A stretch of 5,339 nt of DNA from an uncultured Oscillospiraceae bacterium (GTDB lineage: Bacteria > Bacillota > Clostridia > Oscillospirales > Acutalibacteraceae): assembly GCA_902490145.1 (NCBI GenBank), contig CABUCT010000091.1, positions 1 to 5,339 on the forward strand, given 5' to 3'. This document shows positions 1 through 5,339 of this stretch, one piece after another; the stretch's first letter is position 1, and each line of letters starts with the position of its first letter. The translations under genes and the position numbers were made by a program. The notes under the pieces were generated by a model. The model saw nothing but the letters and a program-made list of their open reading frames with translations, did not search any database and was not told the DNA's origin.

Positions 1-63
1 AATGGTGATAATATGAAAAAAATGTAAAAAAATTAATACAAATAGTATAAAAAAATTTGCTAT

Positions 64-103
64 AAAAAATTCCAAAGAGTAAAATAACTCTTTGGAATTT
101 TTT
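64..103 (-). terminator. Rho-independent terminator, probably bidirectional
   Basis: The left arm (64-80) and right arm (87-103) are perfect inverted repeats of 17 bp around a 6-nt loop, AAAATA. The core pairs TTCCAAAGAGT with ACTCTTTGGAA, and the outer ends are A6 and T6, so either strand gives a hairpin ending in a U run. It lies 27 bp past the stop codon of the coiled-coil gene and most likely ends the rsmD-coaD-coiled-coil transcript. The symmetry means it could also stop a rightward transcript entering from the left edge, but no such gene is visible. Confidence 0.9.
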
Positions 104-130
104 CTGCAATTAATAAGATGTCTTATCCGT

Positions 131-595
131 TTATTTCTGTGGATTTGCAGCCGGAACACTTTGCTTTAAAGAAGCACGGGTTTTACGCAAATCAGAAAGA
201 TTCTGTGTGAGTTCTTCATCTGAACGACGCATAAGATCATCAACAAAATCCTGAGCTGCTTTACGCATTTCACGGCTCTTTTGCTGTGCCTGTGAGATAA
301 TTTCGTGAGCCTTTGCCTGTGCCATCTTGGTGATTTCTTCCTGAGCAACAATTGCTCTTGCACGCTCTTCAGCACTACGGACAATACCCTCAGCTTCTTT
401 CTTTGCTGTGGTAATGATATCAGCACGGTCGGAAACGATGTTTTTGGCCTGCTTGATTTCTGTAGGCATATTGAGGCGAATATCGTCTACTACGCCTCTG
501 AGCTTTTCAACATCAATAACACGGCGTCCACCCGGAAAGCTCCATCCTTTTTCCATCATATCATCCAACTGATCGAGTAATTCTTCAACGTTCAT
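131..595 (-). CDS. Coiled-coil protein of unknown function, ATP synthase B subunit/DivIVA-like
   Basis: This 154-residue protein has no signal peptide or membrane segment, so it is probably cytoplasmic. Residues 1-46 form a short conserved-looking head (LLDQLDDMMEKGWSFPGG, then IDVEKL and DDIRLNMPTEIKQA). From about residue 47 to 140 it is a long charged helix rich in Ala, Glu, Lys, Arg and Gln with heptad-like spacing, followed by a short polar tail. From memory, proteins of this pattern occur beside coaD in Clostridia and are often labelled 'ATPase' or V-type ATPase subunit H-like. The label rests on coiled-coil similarity: no Walker A or B motif is present, so I do not infer ATPase activity. 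The ATG lies 2 nt past the coaD stop, with an AAAGGA site 8 nt upstream inside coaD. A structural or scaffold role resembling DivIVA is possible but unproven. Confidence 0.85.
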   Translation of the reverse strand: MNVEELLDQLDDMMEKGWSFPGGRRVIDVEKLRGVVDDIRLNMPTEIKQAKNIVSDRADIITTAKKEAEGIVRSAEERARAIVAQEEITKMAQAKAHEIISQAQQKSREMRKAAQDFVDDLMRRSDEELTQNLSDLRKTRASLKQSVPAANPQK

Positions 596-597
596 TT

Positions 598-1095
598 TTA
601 TTGTCCTTTCCTTATGCTTAATCTTAATCTGATATCTTCGTATATTTCAGCAGGGACAAAATCCCTGATATCTCCGCCAACACTTCCAACTTGTTTAACA
701 ACGCTGGAGCTTAAATACATATTCTCAGCATCGGCGGTTAAAAACACAGTCTCAGCTTCTGGACAAAGCTTTTTATTAGTAAGTGCCATCTGAAATTCAT
801 ATTCAAAATCAGAAACCGCACGAAGACCTTTTACAATGGCTCTCGCACCTGCTTTTTTGATATAATCGGCAAGAAGTCCGTCATCACAATCCACTTCAAC
901 ATTTGCAAGATCTTTAACCGAACGTTTTATCATATCCACTCTTTCTTCAGCAGAGAATGTGGATGTTTTTGACATATTGTTCATTACAAGTACTATAACC
1001 TTGCTAAACATTTTGGATGCACGCTTTATAATATCCAAATGCCCAAGAGTCATTGGATCAAAGCTTCCCGGACAAACGGCAGTAATTCTGTTCAA
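598..1095 (-). CDS. coaD: Phosphopantetheine adenylyltransferase (PPAT)
   Basis: CoaD transfers AMP from ATP to 4'-phosphopantetheine, giving dephospho-CoA, the penultimate step of coenzyme A synthesis in the cytoplasm. At 165 residues it has the usual length. The nucleotidyltransferase signature is clear: PGSFDPMTLGH at residues 9-19, with the T/HxGH-type motif as TLGH (16-19). Lys43 matches the substrate-binding lysine of the family, KGLRAVSDFEYE lies at 89-100, and the ATP-binding SSSVVK at 129-134. Lys89 stands where E. coli has Arg, a conservative change that I recall as common in Clostridia. The start is TTG: it has AGAAGGAG 7 nt upstream, and the resulting N-terminus (MNRITAVCPGSFDP) begins where the family normally begins. 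It sits 22 nt downstream of rsmD and 2 nt upstream of the coiled-coil gene, all in one unit. Confidence 0.97.
   Translation of the reverse strand: MNRITAVCPGSFDPMTLGHLDIIKRASKMFSKVIVLVMNNMSKTSTFSAEERVDMIKRSVKDLANVEVDCDDGLLADYIKKAGARAIVKGLRAVSDFEYEFQMALTNKKLCPEAETVFLTADAENMYLSSSVVKQVGSVGGDIRDFVPAEIYEDIRLRLSIRKGQ
604..613 (-). promoter_or_regulatory. Ribosome binding site for the coiled-coil gene, inside the coaD 3' end
   Basis: On the minus strand this reads AAGGAAAGGA, two overlapping Shine-Dalgarno cores; the nearer one ends 8 nt before the ATG at 595. It is part of the last codons of coaD (encoding Arg-Lys-Gly). Ribosomes finishing coaD therefore uncover and cross the site, which supports translational coupling. 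Confidence 0.75.
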
Positions 1096-1102
1096 GATGT
1101 TG

Positions 1103-1110
1103 CTCCTTCT
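1103..1110 (-). promoter_or_regulatory. Strong ribosome binding site selecting the TTG start of coaD
   Basis: The minus strand reads AGAAGGAG, then 7 nt (CAACATC), then TTG at 1095-1093. No ATG or GTG lies in this interval at a workable distance, so the site is the main evidence for the TTG initiation codon. It lies in the 22-nt gap just after the rsmD stop. Confidence 0.85.
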
Positions 1111-1117
1111 CTATTAT

Positions 1118-1657
1118 TTATAAAGCAAATCTATAATAACTGACGCAAATGCGTCCATATGATTTGGTCTGAATTTTTTCAAGACTTTCGGTCTTATCAG
1201 GCAATACATCATGGGAATCATGCTCACATACCACAATTCCGTGGTCGGATAAAATTTTTCCCAAAGCTTCAAGGGATTTTGAAGCCATGTTTTTTGAATA
1301 AGGCGGATCCACAAATACTATATCGTATTTACCCTTATCGGATGAAAGAAACAGTGAACTGTCTCGACAATATATCTCTGAGCGGTCTTGAAATCCTGCT
1401 CTGATAATATTATCCTTTATAACAGAAGTTGCCTTTTGAGAATTGTCAACAAACACTGCTGTGGAGGCTCCTCTGCTGAGAGCCTCAATACCCATTTGTC
1501 CGCTTCCCGCAAACAAATCGAGAATTCGTCTTCCTTCTATATCAAACTGCAAAACACTGAAAATTGCTTCCTTAACCTTCTGCGTTGTCGGTCGCGTTTC
1601 CAATCCATCAAGAGTTTTAATCAGCCTTCCCTTTGCCGTTCCGGTAATAACTCTCAT
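1118..1657 (-). CDS. rsmD: 16S rRNA (guanine(966)-N(2))-methyltransferase
   Basis: RsmD uses S-adenosylmethionine to methylate N2 of G966 (E. coli numbering) in 16S rRNA during small-subunit assembly. The protein has 179 residues, normal for the family. It opens with the typical MRVITGTAKGRLIKT segment, followed by TRPTTQKVKEAIFS at 21-34. The SAM-binding motif I, LDLFAGSGQMGIEALSRGA, is at 46-64, an acidic residue following motif II is Asp71, and the catalytic DPPY motif is at 117-120. The start is ATG with AAAGGA 8 nt upstream (1666-1671). It is the first gene behind the promoter at 1684-1712 and is followed by coaD, the common rsmD-coaD pairing. An assignment to another DPPY-type N2-guanine methyltransferase is unlikely given length, N-terminus and neighbour. 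Confidence 0.96.
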   Translation of the reverse strand: MRVITGTAKGRLIKTLDGLETRPTTQKVKEAIFSVLQFDIEGRRILDLFAGSGQMGIEALSRGASTAVFVDNSQKATSVIKDNIIRAGFQDRSEIYCRDSSLFLSSDKGKYDIVFVDPPYSKNMASKSLEALGKILSDHGIVVCEHDSHDVLPDKTESLEKIQTKSYGRICVSYYRFAL

Positions 1658-1683
1658 ATAAACATTCCTTTCGGCACTATAAT

Positions 1684-1712
1684 ATTATCACATTATTTAA
1701 GCTCTATGTCAA
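1684..1712 (-). promoter_or_regulatory. Sigma-A-type promoter for rsmD-coaD-coiled-coil
   Basis: On the minus strand, a perfect -35 box TTGACA (1712-1707) is followed by exactly 17 nt and the -10 box GATAAT (1689-1684), which differs from TATAAT at one base. TGT directly precedes the -10, making a TGn extended -10. The expected start of transcription is near 1677, leaving a leader of about 20 nt that carries the rsmD ribosome binding site. It begins 16 nt past the uvrC stop and makes rsmD-coaD at least partly independent of uvrC transcription. No experimental start site is known to me. Confidence 0.85.
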
Positions 1713-1728
1713 CAAAAATTTTAATTTT

Positions 1729-3564
1729 TCAGCTTTTTTTATGAAAATAATCAAAAATATTTTTCGCCGCAGAATTGTTCATTCCATTTACCGATTCCAG
1801 TTCCTCCACAGTAGCATTTTTAATTTTTGATATGCTTCCGAATGACTTAAGCAAATGCTTTGCTCTCATTTCCCCTATTCCGTCTATATCTGTGAGTTGA
1901 GTTTTAATTGACGATTTTGACCGTCTTTGACGATGATATTCCACCGAGAATCGGTGAACCTCATCCTGAATAGAAGAAATCAGCGTAAACACTTGCCTTA
2001 CAGCCTTTATCTCAATTTCGCCGTCCTCCGAGACCAAAGCTCTGGTCCGGTGATGACCGTCCTTTACCATGCCGAATATCGGAACATTTATATTTTTATC
2101 CTTCAAAACACGAAGTACTGACGAAAGCTGCCCCTGCCCTCCGTCTAGCAAAATAAGATCCGGTAATCTTCCGAATCCCTCGTTTGAATCTTTGTGCAAT
2201 AGATATTCATCAAATCTTCTGGAGAGCACCTCTGCCATTGAAGCAAAATCATCCTGACCGATAAAACTCTTGATTTTGAAACGTCGATATGCACTTTTAT
2301 AAGGCTTTGCATCCTTAAATACTATCATACCGGCAACATTTTCATCCCCCGCGGTATTTGATATGTCATAAGCTTCTATATATTTTGGAATGTTTTTCAT
2401 ACCCGTAAGCTTTGCAAGTTCCTCAAGAACTGCAAGCTGTCTTCCTTTTTTCCCGCCAAGAATAATAAGACGTTCGGCGGCATTTGCTTTACACATTTTG
2501 ACCAGCTCAAGCTGTTCGCCCCTCTTTGGGACGTGAATAGACACACTATATCCCGATTTTTCAGAAAGCCATCTTTGTAAAAGGTCAACATCTTCAGGCT
2601 CTGAATCTATAGTTATCTGCTTTGGTATTTCTCTTTGCATTGAGTAATACTGTATAAGAAACTCATGACGTGTCTGTCCGTCATCAGGAAGCACGTCAAA
2701 CAAAAATTGCTCACGGTCAAAGAGTTTTCCATCCTTAAATCTGAAAACCTCAAAACAGGTATTCTCTGTATTAACCGATAAAGCAAATACATCTTGATTC
2801 TTGATTTTAGAAGCGACTATATGCTGTTTCTGACCAATTCTTTCTATCGCGTTTATTCGATCCCGAATCTTTGCCGCCCTCTCAAATTCCAGATTTTCGG
2901 CTGCTTCTTCCATCTTCTTTGTTAAAGTTTTTATTACAGATCCGGATCCGCCCTCCAAAAACTCGATAGCACGATCAACCGACTCTTCGTAATCATTCAA
3001 AGAAATTTTCCCCGCACAAGGGGCCGAACAAATACCGATTGAATAATTAAGGCATGGACGAGATTTTTTATAATCGGCGGGAAATTTTTTTGAACATTGA
3101 GGCAAAGAAAAAGTTTTGCACACCTCATCCACCGTTTGCTTTGTTATAAAGGCCGAATTATACGGTCCTAAATACCTTGAACCGTCATCTGTATTATTAA
3201 CATCCGATGTGATTTTTCTGAAAGGACCTTTTGAAATCTTAATATAATGATACCCTTTATCATCCTTTAAAAGAATGTTATATTTGGGAGTGTTTTGTTT
3301 TATAAGCGATGCCTCAAGAATCAATGCCTCGAATTCGCTAGAACAAACAATGTATTCAAATTCGGCCACATTGTCAACCATCTTCTGTACTTTTGGAAGG
3401 TGAACCGCTCCAGCCCGAAAATACTGGCTGACACGATTTTTAAGAGCCTTCGCTTTTCCTATATAAATAATTTTGCCGCTATTATCATGCATAATATACA
3501 CGCCGGGTTTAAGAGGCAAAGACAATGCCTTTTCACTCAATTTTCTTAAATTTTCATTTGGCAC
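1729..3564 (-). CDS. uvrC: Excinuclease ABC subunit C
   Basis: UvrC makes both the 3' and 5' incisions around bulky DNA lesions after UvrA/UvrB recognition in nucleotide excision repair. At 611 residues it is full length. Domains in order: a GIY-YIG nuclease with GVY at 21-23, YIG at 34-36, Arg44 and Glu84 (3' incision); four cysteines at 157, 171, 179 and 183 that match the spacing of the iron-sulfur cysteines reported for E. coli UvrC; a UvrB-binding UVR segment at about 210-245; an RNase H-like nuclease with Asp400 (YDISNTAG), Asp438/Asp439, Asp474 (LLDGGQGQ) and His537 (DEVHRFS), which carries out 5' incision; and a tandem helix-hairpin-helix at about 558-608. All catalytic residues look intact. 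The start is GTG with a strong binding site 6 nt upstream. No convincing terminator follows it, so transcripts may run into rsmD. Confidence 0.98.
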   Translation of the reverse strand: MPNENLRKLSEKALSLPLKPGVYIMHDNSGKIIYIGKAKALKNRVSQYFRAGAVHLPKVQKMVDNVAEFEYIVCSSEFEALILEASLIKQNTPKYNILLKDDKGYHYIKISKGPFRKITSDVNNTDDGSRYLGPYNSAFITKQTVDEVCKTFSLPQCSKKFPADYKKSRPCLNYSIGICSAPCAGKISLNDYEESVDRAIEFLEGGSGSVIKTLTKKMEEAAENLEFERAAKIRDRINAIERIGQKQHIVASKIKNQDVFALSVNTENTCFEVFRFKDGKLFDREQFLFDVLPDDGQTRHEFLIQYYSMQREIPKQITIDSEPEDVDLLQRWLSEKSGYSVSIHVPKRGEQLELVKMCKANAAERLIILGGKKGRQLAVLEELAKLTGMKNIPKYIEAYDISNTAGDENVAGMIVFKDAKPYKSAYRRFKIKSFIGQDDFASMAEVLSRRFDEYLLHKDSNEGFGRLPDLILLDGGQGQLSSVLRVLKDKNINVPIFGMVKDGHHRTRALVSEDGEIEIKAVRQVFTLISSIQDEVHRFSVEYHRQRRSKSSIKTQLTDIDGIGEMRAKHLLKSFGSISKIKNATVEELESVNGMNNSAAKNIFDYFHKKS

Positions 3565-3570
3565 TATTAT

Positions 3571-3578
3571 CCCTCCCC
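3571..3578 (-). promoter_or_regulatory. Ribosome binding site selecting the GTG start of uvrC
   Basis: The minus strand reads GGGGAGGG, then ATAATA (6 nt), then GTG at 3564-3562. An ATG overlapping the 5' end of this site (3580-3578) is out of frame with uvrC. The site therefore favours GTG as the true start. Confidence 0.8.
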
Positions 3579-3681
3579 ATATATAAATATATTGCCATCT
3601 CTGCTAAAACTAAATCAATATAAAACAACCTAAAACTATAATCGACTGTATAAAAACTAATATTTACTCAAAAATATATTT
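3579..3681. promoter_or_regulatory. A/T-rich divergent intergenic region, probable promoters for uvrC and the small plus-strand gene
   Basis: Both flanking genes point away from this stretch, so it should carry their promoters. On the plus strand there is a perfect TATAAT at 3637-3642 and a TATAAA at 3649-3654, but neither has a recognisable TTGACA-like -35 at 16-18 bp. On the minus strand no box pair stands out; TTGATT at 3619-3614 lacks a good -10. The motif TAAAAC or TAAAAAC recurs at 3605, 3621, 3631 and 3651, and the short A tracts are spaced in near multiples of 10 bp. I see no operator palindrome or riboswitch. Confidence 0.45.
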
Positions 3682-3687
3682 GGTGAT
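3682..3687 (+). promoter_or_regulatory. Ribosome binding site for the small membrane protein gene
   Basis: GGTGAT matches the 3' part of the ideal Shine-Dalgarno sequence AAGGAGGTGAT. It lies 5 nt before the GTG at 3693. It is weaker than the sites of uvrC and coaD because it lacks the AAGGA half. Confidence 0.55.
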
Positions 3688-3692
3688 TTTTT

Positions 3693-4001
3693 GTGATTAA
3701 AAGTGAAAAAAGAATTGTATCGTTAATACTTATTATTTGTATAATTACAGCAGGTTATTTATTTTTAACAGTAGACAGCAACACCCGCAGGATAGGATTC
3801 GGCGATCCAGATCCTTTATTTTCGATTTCAGTTTCTGAGAAAAAGTTTGATATATCGGCATTCGGAAACAAACTTTATATTCCAATTCCAAAGCTTTCAG
3901 ATGACTTTAAAGAATACGCCTCAGAAGCCATAAGCTGTCTTGTTTCACCTGCTTTACGCTTAGCATACGGATTGTTTGAATTTATAGAAAACAAATTATA
4001 G
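3693..4001 (+). CDS. Hypothetical small membrane-anchored protein
   Basis: I do not recognise this 102-residue protein. It starts with a short basic segment (IKSEKR), then a hydrophobic stretch at about residues 8-27, which looks like a signal anchor or uncleaved signal sequence. By the positive-inside rule the remaining 75 residues would be outside the membrane. Cys16 lies within the hydrophobic stretch, but its surroundings do not make a lipobox, so a lipoprotein is unlikely. The exterior part has a Gly/Asp/Pro-rich turn (GFGDPDPL, 35-42), a likely beta segment, and a C-terminal partly hydrophobic helix (about 76-98). The start is GTG with GGTGAT upstream. It is divergent from uvrC and convergent with the flippase gene. 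It is the longest open frame in its interval and has a sensible hydrophobic N-terminus, which is why I accept it. Confidence 0.72.
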   Translation: MIKSEKRIVSLILIICIITAGYLFLTVDSNTRRIGFGDPDPLFSISVSEKKFDISAFGNKLYIPIPKLSDDFKEYASEAISCLVSPALRLAYGLFEFIENKL

Positions 4002-4005
4002 CAAA

Positions 4006-4033
4006 GTCTCCGCCGAAATCAATCTGCGGAGAC
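4006..4033 (-). terminator. GC-rich stem-loop between convergent genes, probable flippase terminator
   Basis: GTCTCCGC (4006-4013) and GCGGAGAC (4026-4033) form a perfect 8-bp stem with a 12-nt loop. It begins 4 nt after the stop of the plus-strand gene and lies 14 nt past the flippase stop. On the minus strand the stem is followed by TTTGCTATAATTTG, a broken T-rich run fitting a weak intrinsic terminator for the flippase. On the plus strand it is followed by AAAAATCTCTCT, with no U run, so it is a poor terminator for the small gene unless the hairpin simply blocks 3' exonucleases or collides polymerases. Confidence 0.55.
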
Positions 4034-4047
4034 AAAAATCTCTCTGA

Positions 4048-5339
4048 CTATTCTCTTTTCAAAACTTCCTTGCCCCGCTCAACAAGTTGTTTTACCTGTC
4101 CGGGTTCAATAACGGCATTTACGACAAATAGTAATATTCCGACAGAAACCGCTATGATCACTGCCCAGCCAAACCATCCGGCGAACCCTGATGGATTAAT
4201 ATTAACAAATCGGCTGAACAAAAAAATAAAGATAAGCGAAACAATAAGATTTCGAAAAATCCGACGCACTGACATTGCTATTGTTCCGTGAACTATATGT
4301 TTTGAATTATATATCATGCAGTCGATCGAACGATAAGAATAAGAGGCGATTGTTCCGAAAAGTACACCTTCCATACCAAATCGTTTTATAAACAGCATCG
4401 AAATAACTATATTTATTACCGCCTCAATAATTGCTCGGTATTTAGTCTGTTTATAATGTCCGGCGGCACATATCATTGTAAGCGACGGAATGCGAACGTT
4501 TTGCATAAATCCAAGTATAACAAATAAAATTGCTACCGTATTTCTTACATATATTACACCGTCACCTACATCGGCGGTATATATCTTAACAAACGGTAAA
4601 AGCAGCAACGCACAGCAGGAATACACGAAGAAAAGGACTATCATATACATAAATTCATAATTAGAGTATGAATTACGCAGTTTTTCCTTTTCGTCACTGA
4701 ATATAAGCGAACCGAAGCTTGATGTTACACCACTTGAAAAAATACCCAGCAATGAAGTGATCGTAACCGCCACCATATTGTATGAAGTATAGACGCTGAC
4801 TTCTGCTAACGATGCGGCACCCATAAATATTGTTAATATTACAATGTCGGTATTATTTACTATGACTCCGACAATTTGATGAAGCAGTGCTGCCCAACGT
4901 TGTTTTAAAAGTCCTCCTGAGAATGGTGCCTTAAAATTAAGATACTTATATCTTTTTTTAGCATAAATATAAACGAAAATAAATCTCAGTATGTATAACG
5001 CAGTTGCCACGATTTTCACGCTCAGGAAATCAAACCCGAGCTTGATCATGACAATCGAAACACCCATATTTATTACTGTTGCAGCAGCTTGAACCAAGGA
5101 TATTACATATCCTCTCTGATCAGCAGTAAGAAGCACGCGATATTTTCCTATAAAGAAATAATCCACTAAATTGCTTGCTGCCAACACAACAATAAGGATT
5201 CTTGTGGATGTTCCGCCCACCTGACCTTTAACAAACATAGGATATACAATGGTGAGCAACACAAGCAAAATTATATATGCATATCCCGAACGGTAATAAA
5301 ATCGCCTGAGTGCAGATAAAACTGAGTTAATTGCTCCCT
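4048..5339 (-). CDS. Polysaccharide (Wzx/RfbX, MATE-like) flippase, N-terminus beyond the window
   Basis: Proteins of this type move lipid-linked oligosaccharide units across the cytoplasmic membrane for capsule, teichoic or other surface glycan assembly. The frame stays open to the right edge, giving 429 visible residues; the first complete codons read GAINSVLSALRRFYYRSGY, and families of this kind usually run to about 480-510 residues, so perhaps 50-80 are missing. A TTG at 5268-5266 is an internal Leu, not the start. About 11-12 hydrophobic segments are visible, with polar connectors such as KKRYKYLNFKAPFSG (before the mid-protein long loop) and SDEKEKLRNSYSNYEF, and a short basic C-terminal tail. 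The half-repeat layout and absence of other domains suit the COG2244 family. The substrate cannot be read from sequence. MurJ is less likely in my reading, lacking its usual motifs. Confidence 0.88.
   Translation of the reverse strand, partial: GAINSVLSALRRFYYRSGYAYIILLVLLTIVYPMFVKGQVGGTSTRILIVVLAASNLVDYFFIGKYRVLLTADQRGYVISLVQAAATVINMGVSIVMIKLGFDFLSVKIVATALYILRFIFVYIYAKKRYKYLNFKAPFSGGLLKQRWAALLHQIVGVIVNNTDIVILTIFMGAASLAEVSVYTSYNMVAVTITSLLGIFSSGVTSSFGSLIFSDEKEKLRNSYSNYEFMYMIVLFFVYSCCALLLLPFVKIYTADVGDGVIYVRNTVAILFVILGFMQNVRIPSLTMICAAGHYKQTKYRAIIEAVINIVISMLFIKRFGMEGVLFGTIASYSYRSIDCMIYNSKHIVHGTIAMSVRRIFRNLIVSLIFIFLFSRFVNINPSGFAGWFGWAVIIAVSVGILLFVVNAVIEPGQVKQLVERGKEVLKRE

Noticed and set aside
4..27. 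GGTGAT followed by ATG and a four-codon frame (ATG AAA AAA ATG TAA)
   Set aside because: Too short to support as a gene, in a very A/T-rich stretch where such strings arise by chance, and cut off from upstream context by the window edge.
1713..1731. A/T-only inverted repeat AAAAATT/AATTTTT just past the uvrC stop as a terminator
   Set aside because: The stem holds no G or C and would have a 2-nt loop, so it would not be stable; it is more likely A/T-rich DNA upstream of the -35 box.
1159..1744. Plus-strand open frames of 72-118 codons opposite rsmD
   Set aside because: They overlap a well-supported rsmD on the other strand and show composition of antisense translation, with no ribosome binding site or recognisable motif.
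3295..3549. Plus-strand open frame of 84 codons opposite the start of uvrC
   Set aside because: It lies entirely across the GIY-YIG domain coding region of uvrC and has no independent support.
3614..3642. Complete sigma-A promoter ending in TATAAT at 3637-3642 for the small plus-strand gene
   Set aside because: The -10 is perfect, but the best -35 at a 17-bp spacer is ATCAAT, too far from TTGACA to call a full promoter in DNA this A/T-rich.
4070..4291. Plus-strand open frame of 73 codons opposite the flippase C-terminus
   Set aside because: It is a Pro/Thr/Ile-rich mirror of membrane-protein codons, typical of antisense frames, with no supporting signals.
5266..5268. TTG as start codon of the flippase
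   Set aside because: The same frame stays open to the window edge and encodes a plausible family N-terminal segment (RRFYYRSGYAYIILL), so this codon is an internal leucine.

Overview
The window is AT-rich, tightly packed bacterial DNA. GGAGG-type ribosome binding sites, GTG and TTG starts, a sigma-A-type promoter with an extended -10, and the character of the proteins all point to a low-GC Gram-positive of the class Clostridia, probably near the Oscillospiraceae/Ruminococcaceae. This placement is an impression from protein features; no database was searched.

Layout, left to right. Positions 1-63 are A/T-rich and hold no gene I can support. A perfect 17-bp stem terminator (64-103) closes a leftward (minus-strand) cluster. 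Read in its own 5'-to-3' direction, the cluster is uvrC (3564-1729), rsmD (1657-1118), coaD (1095-598) and a coiled-coil protein of unknown function (595-131). A good promoter in the 71-bp gap between uvrC and rsmD suggests that rsmD-coaD-coiled-coil is a transcription unit of its own, with possible read-through from uvrC. The coiled-coil start codon lies 2 nt after the coaD stop, with its ribosome binding site inside coaD, so the two are probably translationally coupled.

A 128-bp A/T-rich region (3565-3692) separates uvrC from a divergent plus-strand gene (3693-4001) for a small, single-anchor membrane protein that I do not recognise. That gene converges on a minus-strand polysaccharide (Wzx/RfbX, MATE-like) flippase (4048 to the right edge), which is cut off at its N-terminus by the window. 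An 8-bp GC-rich stem (4006-4033) lies between the two convergent stops.

Functionally this is mostly housekeeping: nucleotide excision repair (UvrC), 16S rRNA m2G966 methylation (RsmD), coenzyme A synthesis (CoaD), and an envelope glycan flippase that may mark the edge of a surface polysaccharide locus to the right. rsmD next to coaD is a common bacterial pairing. I found no mobile element, CRISPR array, tRNA or rRNA, and no clear sign of a new multi-gene system. The least explained parts are the coiled-coil protein coupled to coaD and the small orphan membrane protein.
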